Origin: Acidobacteriota bacterium
GTDB taxonomy: Bacteria > Acidobacteriota > Holophagae > Acanthopleuribacterales > Acanthopleuribacteraceae
Length of the DNA: 64,000 nt
Reading direction: 5' to 3'
Assembly (NCBI GenBank): GCA_020439745.1
Contig: JAGQSC010000044.1
Location: 148,395-212,394 of the forward strand
Positions 8,612 to 17,236 of the stretch are shown here, in pieces. The number at the start of each line of letters is the position of its first letter. Position 1 is the stretch's first letter. The notes beneath the pieces were generated by a model that made no database searches, had not been told where the DNA came from, and worked only from the letters and a program-made list of their open reading frames with translations. Made by a program: the position numbers and the translations under genes.

Positions 8612-9280
8612 ATGCGCGTACTTGTAGTGGAAGATTCAGAACGGCTTCGCAAGACTCTGGGAGAAGGGTTGAAACGCGAAGGCTATGGCGTTGATCAGGC
8701 GGCTGATGGCGAGGAGGCCTTGGGCTTTCTGCAATCTTATGATTATGACGCCGTGGTGCTGGACCTCATGCTGCCAAAAATGGACGGCATGTCGGTCTTA
8801 AAGTCGCTGCGCCGTGAGAAGGGCAAGGCCTTTGTGTTGATTCTGTCAGCAAAGGACAAGTTGGACGACCGCATCAACGGACTGCAGTCCGGAGCGGATG
8901 ATTACCTGGTGAAGCCTTTCTCGTTTGCGGAGTTGTTGGCACGACTTCAGGCACTCATTCGGCGTAAGTACGATCAGAAATCACCCCAATTCAAGCTGGG
9001 CAATGTAGAGGTGAACACCGCACTGCGAACCATTTATGTGAATGAGAAGGAACTCAAACTGACCAAGAGTGAGTTTTCAGTTTTGGAAGTCATGCTCTCT
9101 AACCGCGGCCGCGTGATGAGTCGCGAAACGCTGTTTGAACACCTTTACGATGGGTATGTAGATGTCTCCAGTAATGTGATTGATGTGCATGTGTGTTCAC
9201 TACGCCGTAAACTCAAGGCACGTGGTGCTGCATCGCTGGTGCGCACGAAGCGAGGCTACGGTTATTACATTGAGGCGTAA
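8612..9280 (+). CDS. OmpR/PhoB-family response regulator
   Basis: 222 residues. GAGGAG lies 7 nt before the ATG. The receiver domain has the acidic pocket (VVEDSE), the phosphoacceptor Asp at about residue 51 (VVLDLMLPKMDG), the Ser/Thr switch (LILSA) and the invariant Lys (YLVKPFSF). The winged-helix DNA-binding domain occupies residues about 125-222 (LTKSEFSVLEVML ... VHVCSLRRKL ... TKRGYGYYI). The stop codon overlaps the kinase start (TAATG). It faces the TonB receptor gene and probably controls it through the repeats at 8498-8536. Confidence 0.95.
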   Translation: MRVLVVEDSERLRKTLGEGLKREGYGVDQAADGEEALGFLQSYDYDAVVLDLMLPKMDGMSVLKSLRREKGKAFVLILSAKDKLDDRINGLQSGADDYLVKPFSFAELLARLQALIRRKYDQKSPQFKLGNVEVNTALRTIYVNEKELKLTKSEFSVLEVMLSNRGRVMSRETLFEHLYDGYVDVSSNVIDVHVCSLRRKLKARGAASLVRTKRGYGYYIEA

Positions 9281-10719
9281 TGGACAAGCCTAACTCCATT
9301 CGGCGCACGCTCATGATCTGGTTGGTGGTGGGGCCCGGAATCATTTTGGCGTCGGCCACCTGGCTGGTGGTTCGTCGCACCGATACGCTGGTGCAGGCGC
9401 GCTTTGACCGCGAACTCATGACCCGTGCGGAAACGTTCGCCACTTTGACTCAGGTCGAAAATGGGGAAATTGATTTGAGCTTTGCTGACGAACTGATGCT
9501 TGAGTATGAACATCCTGAAGGTCCCGCTTACTTTGAGATCTGGTTACCTGAAGGCTTCCTTTTGGAGCGTTCTTATTCCTTGGAGAACCAAAGCCTCAAA
9601 GCTTGGGTGCCCGAGGGACTTTCGTCGCCTTCGTTTGTGGACGTGTCGATCAATGGCACCTTGTGTCGGGTCGCGGTGCTTCAGTTCATCCCCGAAAATG
9701 AGGATCTTGACCTGGATGCACAACTCCACCCAGCCGATCAGCAGTTGGCAGTAACTGCCATGGTTGCCCTGAGACGCGATGGCCTGGATCAAGATTTGCG
9801 ACGCCTCCATGGGATTATTGCCAGTGCCATCGGGGGCGCATTCTTGCTGTTACTTGCTTTCAGCTTCTGGCTGGTTACCAAGGGTTTGAGTCCACTTACC
9901 GCAATTGCTCAGCGCGTCGCACAGCTCAACCCGGCAAAGCTGGATCGCTCGCTGAAGGTGGCGCGGGTCCCAGCTGAACTGGTGGTGGTGGTCGACCAAA
10001 TCAATGCGCTACTGGAACGCATCGACCACACCATGAAACGCGAACGCCAATTCACTAGCGACGTGGCCCACGAGTTACGCACACCAATCGCGGAAATGCG
10101 GTCTTTGATGGAGGTGGGTTTGCGGTTCAAGGACGACCACGAGTATTTGCAGTCGGTTGCGGCCGATGCAGAACTGTCGGCCATTCAGCTGCAACATATT
10201 GTCGATTGCCTGTTGCGCCTCACCCGCAGCGACTCTGGCACTGAACAGGCACGCATGGCCGTGTTGCCGCTTGCACCGTTGGTTGAACGGGTGGTTTTGG
10301 CCTGTTCGGACGTGGCCACGCGTCGCGGCATGAGCATGAAAGCAAACATCGACCCAGACGTCTCGGTGGTTGCCGATCACGATCTCTTGCAACTGGTTTT
10401 GACCAATCTCATTGGTAATGCGGTGGCCTATGCGGACGAGGGTACCGAAGTCGGAATACGGTGTGAGTCAGATCCCACCGCAACGCGCCTGATCATTGAG
10501 AATCAAACATCGGATCTGGATCAGGCTGATCTGCCCCATATGTTCGAACGTTTCTGGCGTAAAGACATTGCGCGCTCTGGAGGCGAACACTCCGGACTGG
10601 GTTTGGCACTTGTCTCCGCCTACACCGACCTGATGCGTATGGACATGAAGGTACGGCTCAATGAACCTATTTTCACAGTGACGTTGATGTTTACAGCCTT
10701 GGAGGAATCGCAAGGATGA
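9280..10719 (+). CDS. Membrane sensor histidine kinase
   Basis: 479 residues. Two transmembrane helices (about residues 10-31 and 180-200) flank a periplasmic sensor domain of roughly 150 residues. A HAMP-like linker and HisKA domain follow, with the phosphoacceptor His at about 264 (DVAHELRTPI). The ATPase domain shows the N box (LTNLIGNAVAYAD), the F box (MFERFWR) and the G box (SGLGLALV). The start ATG overlaps the response-regulator stop, and the last bases overlap the next gene, so the three form one operon. The signal sensed is unknown; the divergent TonB receptor suggests it relates to an imported nutrient or metal. Confidence 0.93.
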   Translation: MDKPNSIRRTLMIWLVVGPGIILASATWLVVRRTDTLVQARFDRELMTRAETFATLTQVENGEIDLSFADELMLEYEHPEGPAYFEIWLPEGFLLERSYSLENQSLKAWVPEGLSSPSFVDVSINGTLCRVAVLQFIPENEDLDLDAQLHPADQQLAVTAMVALRRDGLDQDLRRLHGIIASAIGGAFLLLLAFSFWLVTKGLSPLTAIAQRVAQLNPAKLDRSLKVARVPAELVVVVDQINALLERIDHTMKRERQFTSDVAHELRTPIAEMRSLMEVGLRFKDDHEYLQSVAADAELSAIQLQHIVDCLLRLTRSDSGTEQARMAVLPLAPLVERVVLACSDVATRRGMSMKANIDPDVSVVADHDLLQLVLTNLIGNAVAYADEGTEVGIRCESDPTATRLIIENQTSDLDQADLPHMFERFWRKDIARSGGEHSGLGLALVSAYTDLMRMDMKVRLNEPIFTVTLMFTALEESQG

Positions 10720-11054
10720 ATCAGTCTGAGAAGCTGGCAAGAACCTGGATTGACTGCTGGAATAGGGGCGTACCGGACGAACTACCTCTTATCGACGACT
10801 TCCAGCACGAGAGTCCCTTTGGAAAGGTGAGGGGGCGGGACAACTATCTGACTTGGGTGAAGCCACTGGCAGCCAAGAACGTGACTGAGCTCAGGGTCAT
10901 CCGCACGGTGAGTTCTGGTGATGCATGCGCCATTTGGTTTGAGATGCGCACGGCACAAGGCTGGGTCCCGGTCTGTGATTGGGTCACGACAAAAGATGGC
11001 ATGATCACCTCGATCCACTCGTTCTACGACGCGTCTGGGCTAACGCAAGAATAG
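10716..11054 (+). CDS. SnoaL-like / NTF2-fold protein
   Basis: 112 residues. The start overlaps the kinase stop by 4 nt (ATGA). The pattern of an N-terminal helix (ARTWIDCWNRG), a conserved early Asp/His-rich turn (DDFQHESPFG), then strands ending ITSIHSFYDAS matches SnoaL-like polyketide-cyclase folds of about 110 residues. Such proteins range from cyclases or isomerases to ligand-binding domains. Being the third gene of a two-component operon suggests an accessory rather than biosynthetic role. The substrate is unknown. Confidence 0.75.
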   Translation: MNQSEKLARTWIDCWNRGVPDELPLIDDFQHESPFGKVRGRDNYLTWVKPLAAKNVTELRVIRTVSSGDACAIWFEMRTAQGWVPVCDWVTTKDGMITSIHSFYDASGLTQE

Positions 11055-11091
11055 GCCGTGTCGCAGTTTTTGTCTTAGGCGAGCCAGACTT

Positions 11092-11856
11092 TCAAGAATA
11101 AGTTTGAATAAAGTCCGAAAGGAATAGGCTGAATGCATCCTTTTTTGGAAGTTCTAATTCAACGTGGATCCGTCTGCGTTCTGCAAATGCGACCGCTCCG
11201 GTTGTTGGATTGGTCGATTTTTTCTGGTAGGACTCCCAATAAAGACCTACGCCGCGTTTTTGCCATGATGGTAAATCGTTAAAATTTATGCGTGAATCGA
11301 ATAGAAGTTGATTCTTGAAGGCAACTGATTTGCCGGAAAGCTGGTTTGTCGCTTCAGTTTTGCTTTGCCCTTGGTCTCGTAGCAACCAGTAACAGTGCGC
11401 ATTGAGTGCGTTCCTGTATGCATCCTCATTGCGCCAACGGAAATAATCCACCGCCAGCTTATGACTTGGAAGCTGGATTACGCGGCAGTCGAATATGCCA
11501 ATGTCTGATAAAAGTAACGAGAATTTGGCGCTGGCTTCAGCGGCCAGAATGGAAATCAACTTCCGCTCTTTTCGGTGGAATCCGTTGTCTTCTAAATGGA
11601 ACAGAAGTGAAATTTCGTCACTCTGCGTATAGGCGAATATGATCTTGAATCCGCACTGCATTAGGTGTTTAGTGGTTTCGATCATCAAATCTCGAAATCT
11701 AATGTCGTATGGAGTCTGGAATTGATGAGTCTCTTTAGTTAGTTTCGTGAAATTACGTCCATCCAATCGAGTGACTATGTGAATACCCGGCAACACGCAG
11801 TAGTCGTGGGCTGTTTCATAAATACGCATTTTCTTGTCCAAATCATCGAACTTCAT
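11092..11856 (-). CDS. Thg1-like 3'-5' RNA polymerase (tRNAHis guanylyltransferase family)
   Basis: 254 residues from ATG 11856, which has GGAG 7 nt upstream; longer in-frame starts lie inside the upstream gene. Motifs match the Thg1 family: IVTRLDGRNFTKLTK near residue 30 (first metal-binding Asp) and FAYTQSDEISLLF near residue 75 (the second acidic pair), plus KLAVDYFRWRNEDAYRNAL in the C-terminal half. Thg1-like proteins add nucleotides to the 5' end of RNA in the reverse direction, and bacterial members chiefly repair truncated tRNA 5' ends. It overlaps the upstream kinase gene by 14 nt, giving a likely two-gene RNA-repair operon. Confidence 0.88.
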   Translation of the reverse strand: MKFDDLDKKMRIYETAHDYCVLPGIHIVTRLDGRNFTKLTKETHQFQTPYDIRFRDLMIETTKHLMQCGFKIIFAYTQSDEISLLFHLEDNGFHRKERKLISILAAEASAKFSLLLSDIGIFDCRVIQLPSHKLAVDYFRWRNEDAYRNALNAHCYWLLRDQGQSKTEATNQLSGKSVAFKNQLLFDSRINFNDLPSWQKRGVGLYWESYQKKSTNPTTGAVAFAERRRIHVELELPKKDAFSLFLSDFIQTYS

Positions 11857-12286
11857 CGATCCACTCCGACACTTCAAATCCTCCATCGCCAAGAGCGACA
11901 TAGTAGATCTCGTCAAATCCCTCATCGTAACTAGGCTGAGTCAGTTTGTTGTAGGTACCTTTGATGCCCACCTCCGGTATTTTTTGGTCGCGCTTTCTAT
12001 TTCTAGCCAAACATTCCGCAAGCGATGACCTAAAGTAATAGGCAACCAGTTTGAATCCTGCCTGCTTGAATGGTTTCGTGTAGCGGGCACGCTCGCCAAC
12101 TGTTGAGTTCGTGTTGTCGATCACGACCGGTTGTTTGCTATCAATGCAAGCTACCATAAGAACGCGTTCGCGATAGCGTGTCTTCAACATATCCATGTTG
12201 AGACGAATATGTGTGTCTCGAAACCTCTGCTGGTAGAAAGATGACTTCCCGCTGGCTTGCAATCCAACAAAGATGACGCAAGCCAT
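11843..12286 (-). CDS. P-loop kinase of the polynucleotide-kinase type
   Basis: 147 residues, one domain. Walker A is GLQASGKSS at residues about 8-16. VVIDNTNST (about residues 54-62) is the pattern found in polynucleotide 5'-kinases and related small-molecule kinases. RNRKRD near residue 95 fits the lid arginines. It is translationally coupled to the Thg1-like gene. I infer that it phosphorylates RNA 5'-OH ends so that the Thg1-like enzyme can activate and extend them. An alternative is a general AAA_33 kinase of unknown substrate. Confidence 0.8.
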   Translation of the reverse strand: MACVIFVGLQASGKSSFYQQRFRDTHIRLNMDMLKTRYRERVLMVACIDSKQPVVIDNTNSTVGERARYTKPFKQAGFKLVAYYFRSSLAECLARNRKRDQKIPEVGIKGTYNKLTQPSYDEGFDEIYYVALGDGGFEVSEWIDEVR

Positions 12287-12328
12287 GATTGCCTAAGACA
12301 AAACAATTTGATTTTTTTGGGATTGGAA

Positions 12329-13102
12329 CTACTTGAAGACTCGGGTGAAGAGGGCCTTCATATCTGCCCACGAGGCTTCGTCGGCCTTTTGGTTGTATTC
12401 CAGTGGCAGGTTGAATTTGGTGCCAAACTCATTGGCACCCGGGTTGGTGAAACTGTGTTTGGCACCCTCATAGGCGGTGAATGTATAAGTCACGCCCGCA
12501 TCGGTCATTTCTTTTTTGAAGCCTTCAATATCTTCGGGTGTCACGAAGGGATCGTCTGCGCCATGACACACAAGGACTTCGGCCTTCACTTTGCCTTTTT
12601 CTGCAGGCCTGGGTGTGCCTAATGATCCATGAAAACTAACCACGGCCTTCAGGTCAAATCCCGCCCGCGCGCAATTCAGTACAGTCGCGCCCCCAAAACA
12701 ATAACCGATGGCCGCGATTTTGGTGGGGTCGGTGCGCGGGTGACTGCGTAACAATTCCATGGCCACCCGAAACCGTTCCAGAGCACCGTCGTAGTTGGCG
12801 GTCACTTCCTGGACAAATTTCATCGCATCTTCAGGGTGTGAAGCCTGTTTACCTTCGCCATACATATCCACGGCAAGTGCCACGTAACCCAACTCCGCCA
12901 GCTTTCGCGCACGCATGCGAGCATATTCGTTATGGCCCCACCACTCATGGACTACCAGTACACCGGGCACAGGATCACTGATGGCGTCATCAAAGGCCAG
13001 GTAGCCTTTCATGTTCACGCCGTCACTGGTGTAGGTGAGTTCTGCGGTCTGAATTTCCCCGAATACCAAAGTAGAAACCAACAAGGTGAAAAGGTATTTC
13101 AT
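12329..13102 (-). CDS. Exported dienelactone hydrolase family protein
   Basis: 257 residues. AGGAG lies 7 nt before ATG 13102; ATG 13105 is adjacent and overlaps the AlkB stop as TAATG. A signal peptide (KYLFTLLVSTLVFG) precedes an alpha/beta hydrolase fold. The DLH hallmarks are VVHEWWGHNEYARMRA, the nucleophile Cys at about 135 (GYCFGG), Asp in HGADDPFV (about 183) and His in KHSFTNP (about 216). Dienelactone hydrolases open lactones in aromatic degradation, but exported members act on diverse esters. Coupling to the alkane hydroxylase gene suggests they work together or are co-regulated. Confidence 0.85.
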   Translation of the reverse strand: MKYLFTLLVSTLVFGEIQTAELTYTSDGVNMKGYLAFDDAISDPVPGVLVVHEWWGHNEYARMRARKLAELGYVALAVDMYGEGKQASHPEDAMKFVQEVTANYDGALERFRVAMELLRSHPRTDPTKIAAIGYCFGGATVLNCARAGFDLKAVVSFHGSLGTPRPAEKGKVKAEVLVCHGADDPFVTPEDIEGFKKEMTDAGVTYTFTAYEGAKHSFTNPGANEFGTKFNLPLEYNQKADEASWADMKALFTRVFK

Positions 13103-13104
13103 CA

Positions 13105-14139
13105 TTATACTCCTGCTTGCATGGAACGAATTTTTGGGTGCATCACGCGTCGCCACAGAGGTGGGACCAGCGCCAGAGGGATCATGGAAGCATAGCCTGC
13201 TGGTAATTGGGGACTGTGGGGCATGTGACGTAGTGTTTGGTAGGGTCTCAGTGGGTTCGCGTGGTGATCGGCATGGCGCTGAAGCTGAAAGAGCAAGAGG
13301 CTGCTGATCATGGGTGTCGCGTTCCAACTATGTTGAGGCGTCACTTTTTCGTATCGCCCATCCGCTCCCTTGCTGCGGGACAACCCATAGTGCTCAATGT
13401 AATTGATGATCTCTAGTAGCAGCACTGCAATGGTGGCCTGGATGTAAAAAAGACCCACGGCCTTCCAGCCGCCCATGAGTCCTAGGGTCAGGGCCAATAC
13501 CTGTGGAAGCACCGCGTACCACAACATGGCGTTTCGATGCCCGAATAATCGCAACCCGCTCTTTTTCAGGCGTTTCGTTTCCAAGCGCCAGGCGCTTAAC
13601 CAGCCACCCACAAGTGTTCGTGGCAGGAAGCGGTAGAGCGATTCACCAAAACGGGCGGATGCGGGGTCCTCCAATGTGGCGACATGAGCATGATGGCCCT
13701 TGTTATGTTCGATAAAGAAATGCATGTAGTTCACGTGCCACAACAAGAACTGGCTCAGCCACTGATCCAAGCGCCTGCTCTTGTGTCCCAATTCATGGGC
13801 CACAGTGATGCCTACACCCCCTGTCACCAAGCCCAAAGAAATGGCAAACCACCACCATTGCGAACCCGTCAAGTTACTCGCTTGCCACACGGCCCAAATG
13901 ATCAACGCACCTTGGAAAAGCGCATAAAGGCGTGGCACCCATGCGTGGAATCGACTGTTCTTAAAGGACTTGTAGTGATCTTCGTTGGGGTTTACCGGGT
14001 CATCACCCGACACGAGGTCAAGCAGGGGGATACCCACAAACACAAACAGGGGCACCACCAACCAACTCCAGGTCCACTGAGTCGAAAGCACCAACAGCAG
14101 AGGTAATGAAAAAGCTGCCAAATAACTCCATCGCCGCAT
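13105..14139 (-). CDS. alkB: Alkane 1-monooxygenase, membrane di-iron AlkB type
   Basis: 344 residues with several transmembrane helices. All histidine boxes of the AlkB family are visible: HELGHK (about 117-122), EHNKGHH (about 144-150) and QRHADHH near residue 290, plus the NYIEHYGL signature (about 243-250). The family inserts oxygen into the terminal carbon of medium- or long-chain alkanes, using rubredoxin and rubredoxin reductase as electron donors. No rubredoxin gene is nearby. The stop codon overlaps the start of the dienelactone hydrolase gene. The downstream fadD at 42.9-44.5 kb could serve the same pathway but is far away. Confidence 0.92.
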   Translation of the reverse strand: MRRWSYLAAFSLPLLLVLSTQWTWSWLVVPLFVFVGIPLLDLVSGDDPVNPNEDHYKSFKNSRFHAWVPRLYALFQGALIIWAVWQASNLTGSQWWWFAISLGLVTGGVGITVAHELGHKSRRLDQWLSQFLLWHVNYMHFFIEHNKGHHAHVATLEDPASARFGESLYRFLPRTLVGGWLSAWRLETKRLKKSGLRLFGHRNAMLWYAVLPQVLALTLGLMGGWKAVGLFYIQATIAVLLLEIINYIEHYGLSRSKGADGRYEKVTPQHSWNATPMISSLLLFQLQRHADHHANPLRPYQTLRHMPHSPQLPAGYASMIPLALVPPLWRRVMHPKIRSMQAGV

Positions 14140-14275
14140 CGCGTCACCACTTTGTTTTTTGGCATCTTAACACGACCAAGTCTCCTTGTTTTATGAAGAA
14201 CTTTCGGTGATTTGTCTTGGCGAAAGCGCGTGATTCCGCTATGTATGGAGCGATGTTTTTTTTGAGGTGGCTCGC

Positions 14276-17236
14276 TTGACTTTGTTTATTTGCTGTTTAT
14301 GGGCAGTCTCTGACTGGCAAAAAAAGGTGGATCCCGCACTGGACTGGGATGCTCATGAATTTGTGGTGGTGCTGGCAGAACAGGCCAATTTGCAGCAGGC
14401 CAAAAATCACGTTGGCAAAGTAGCGCGTGGCACTTGGGTTTTTGATCAGCTTCGTCGGATAGCCGATCAGTCGCAACCTGCCGTGATCGACGATCTGGAC
14501 GCCATGGGCGTGACCTATCGGCGGTATTGGATTGTGAACATGATCCATGTCACAGGTGCGGATCGCGACATGATGATCAATCTCGCACAGCGAGGGGACG
14601 TGGCACGTGTCATAGCCAACCCTACGATTCGTGCAGCCTACGGAGTGCCTGAAGCCTCGGATCGCCGCAAAACCGGTGTGGAATGGAATATCGAACACGT
14701 AGGCGCGACCCAGGTATGGGACATGGGATTTAGAGGTGCGGGCGTCGTTGTGGCCGGCCAGGACACGGGCTATCAATGGGAGAACAGTTACTTACAGAAA
14801 CAGTATCGCGGATTCAATGGCGAAGGGGAGCCAGACCACAACTACAACTGGCACGATTCCATCCACTCAGGCGGCGGGATCTGTGGATCGAACGCCAAAG
14901 CACCCTGCGATGACCATGGCCACGGCACCCATACCATGGGTACGGTGCTCGGTTCACTGGATGGGGATATGCTGGGCATGGCACCGGACGCTACGTGGAT
15001 GGGTTGCCGCAATATGGACCAAGGAAATGGCACGCCCATGACCTATTCGGAATGTTTCGAGTTCTTTGTGGCACCTACTGATGGGAACGGTGAAAACCCA
15101 GATCCTTCGCGCTCGCCCCATGTGATCGTCAATTCGTGGACCTGCCCACCCAGTGAAGGCTGTGGTGATCCCGAAATCATGCGAATGGTGGTCGAAAACA
15201 CCCGAGCCGCAGGAATATTAGTGGCTGTAGCAGCCGGAAATGCAGGTCCGGGTTGCAGCACCATTGAGGATCCTACGCCCATCTACGACGCGGTTTTTAC
15301 GGTGGGCGCCAGCGATAACAGGGACCAGTTAGCCAACTTCAGTAGTCGTGGACCCGTCACCCGAGACGGCAGCAACCGCATGAAGCCCGATATCGTTGCA
15401 CCGGGTGCCGGTATCAGGTCGTGCTTGCCGAATGGCGCTACGGCTTCCTGGAACGGGACCAGTATGGCGACGCCCCATGTAGGTGGTCTGGTGGCGTTGA
15501 TGATTTCCGCCAATCCCGTACTTGCCGGTCAGGTTGAAGTGATTGAGAACATGATTCGCGAGACGGCGTTACCGCTGACCATGGGGGGGTCTTGCGGCGG
15601 TTTCTCCGGGTCTTCGGTACCCAATCCCTTTTTTGGCTATGGTCGTATTGATGCACGAGCTGCGGTGGAAGCCGCGCTTGCCTACCATGCGATCCCGAGC
15701 CGGGAGACGATCAATCAAAACCACGAGGAACTGATTCACCATGCCTGGTGTTTGGATGCCCGTGAATCCGATCAGTTGATCATGGTGAGTGTGCCCGGCT
15801 CTTCAAATACGTTGCTGCTCACAGCCTATGCAACGGACGGCACCATCATAGGACACGGTGGGTTCTCTATCAAGGCAGTGGAAACGCTGTCGCTGACCGC
15901 ATTACTGCAGAGAATTGGTTATGCGGGCGATGGAGATCGGTTGGCGTTGCGGATCTCCGCTTCTTTACCGATTGAAGTGATTCAAATAAAACGTGGGGAG
16001 GGAACTCTTGACGCACTCAAGAGTACCTATCAATTAGAGCAGGCTGCCTACATCCCACACATTGCCGCCAATGAACAATGGGACACGCAGTTGGCCTTTT
16101 TCCAGTATGGCACCAGCCAGCAGTCGGTTTTTGAAACCCAATTTGGGGATGTACCTCTCAAAGCGTTTGCCGCGCCCGATGCCAGCGAATCCATCGATGT
16201 CAAGAGTCAGTTTGCTGAGCAAGCGGCACTGGTTAAGAACGGCGTCGTCAAATCAGCCGAACATCAATTGGCGGGGTCCTTCCAATTTGGGTTAACACCT
16301 TCCTTCGGTAGCTCGGCATCGGCCACGTCTCAGTCGGTAATCCCTGCGCAAAGCTATTGGATCGGACACGTTACACCCAAAGAATCGCTTCAGTGGTTTA
16401 CGGGCATTGCCATTTCCAACTTCAACGATCAAGCGGTTCAGGTGCACTTTGAACCTTGGGACGAGGTCTCCCTACCTTCGTTTACTTGGGATCTTGAGCC
16501 GCATGGGCACCGCGCCCAATCTACGCGCGATATGGCGCTCACTGGCGATCCCACCCGTTTTCGCATCACCGCGGATGGTCCTATTGCTGTGACCCACCTT
16601 TTTGGCACGCTTGATTGGCAGGAACTCTGTGCATTGCCCGCAGTACCCGATCCCGGTTGGACGTCCGATGCAGGATACGATTTGATCCATGCCTTTCCAC
16701 TGGCACCCGAACTTGAATTGGCGGGACAGTACATGGCGTACTTCGTGACCAATCCCAGTGAACTCGTCGTCGAGTATGAGGTGGAAGCATTTGCTGGCAA
16801 TGGGAAAATTGAGTATCTGACGGGTAGCCTGCAACCTTACGAGCGGCGTATTGGGACTGAGTGGCTGCCCGGCAACCGTTTGAGCACCGGAGAGCCGGTC
16901 GTGGTCTATTATCTCCATTCGGAAAATCCATTGTTGGCAGCCGTATTGATGGGTAGTCACGAATTGGGCCTGTTAGGAGGTTGTGAAGCACCGGAAATCG
17001 GCGAAGTCAGGGCGTTACAGGTGTCAATAGACAATCAACAAGTGAACCTGTCTGGAATATTCGAACACCGGCTCGTTTCCGTTGAGCTGTTTGCCACGCA
17101 GTGGCGCGAGCTGGAATTGGAAACGGGCAACACGATACACCAGAGCTGGACTTTGGCAGAGGAAGAGATAGGCATGCCGCTTCAATTGCGTTTGACGGAT
17201 GAATTGGGACAACAACGCGTCTTGACACTCAGGTGA
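14276..17236 (+). CDS. Subtilisin-family (S8) serine protease with large C-terminal region
   Basis: 986 residues from TTG 14276, chosen because GAGG lies 8 nt upstream and the protein then begins with a hydrophobic leader. The catalytic triad is clear: Asp about 163 (AGQDTGYQW), His about 216 (HGHGTHTMGT) and Ser about 396 (NGTSMATPHVGG), with the oxyanion Asn in VAAGNAGPG. The N-terminal 100 residues look like an inhibitor I9-type propeptide. The roughly 500 residues after the protease domain are beta-rich and not recognised; part (SYWIGHVTPKESLQWFTGIA) resembles repeats in other exported proteins. The 3' end overlaps the MFS gene (GTGA). Secreted degradative role inferred. Confidence 0.92.
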   Translation: MTLFICCLWAVSDWQKKVDPALDWDAHEFVVVLAEQANLQQAKNHVGKVARGTWVFDQLRRIADQSQPAVIDDLDAMGVTYRRYWIVNMIHVTGADRDMMINLAQRGDVARVIANPTIRAAYGVPEASDRRKTGVEWNIEHVGATQVWDMGFRGAGVVVAGQDTGYQWENSYLQKQYRGFNGEGEPDHNYNWHDSIHSGGGICGSNAKAPCDDHGHGTHTMGTVLGSLDGDMLGMAPDATWMGCRNMDQGNGTPMTYSECFEFFVAPTDGNGENPDPSRSPHVIVNSWTCPPSEGCGDPEIMRMVVENTRAAGILVAVAAGNAGPGCSTIEDPTPIYDAVFTVGASDNRDQLANFSSRGPVTRDGSNRMKPDIVAPGAGIRSCLPNGATASWNGTSMATPHVGGLVALMISANPVLAGQVEVIENMIRETALPLTMGGSCGGFSGSSVPNPFFGYGRIDARAAVEAALAYHAIPSRETINQNHEELIHHAWCLDARESDQLIMVSVPGSSNTLLLTAYATDGTIIGHGGFSIKAVETLSLTALLQRIGYAGDGDRLALRISASLPIEVIQIKRGEGTLDALKSTYQLEQAAYIPHIAANEQWDTQLAFFQYGTSQQSVFETQFGDVPLKAFAAPDASESIDVKSQFAEQAALVKNGVVKSAEHQLAGSFQFGLTPSFGSSASATSQSVIPAQSYWIGHVTPKESLQWFTGIAISNFNDQAVQVHFEPWDEVSLPSFTWDLEPHGHRAQSTRDMALTGDPTRFRITADGPIAVTHLFGTLDWQELCALPAVPDPGWTSDAGYDLIHAFPLAPELELAGQYMAYFVTNPSELVVEYEVEAFAGNGKIEYLTGSLQPYERRIGTEWLPGNRLSTGEPVVVYYLHSENPLLAAVLMGSHELGLLGGCEAPEIGEVRALQVSIDNQQVNLSGIFEHRLVSVELFATQWRELELETGNTIHQSWTLAEEEIGMPLQLRLTDELGQQRVLTLR

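Noticed and set aside
13105..13327. N-terminal extension of the dienelactone hydrolase (start at 13327)
   Set aside because: The extension lies within the AlkB gene in another frame; ATG 13102/13105 has a ribosome binding site and begins a signal peptide.
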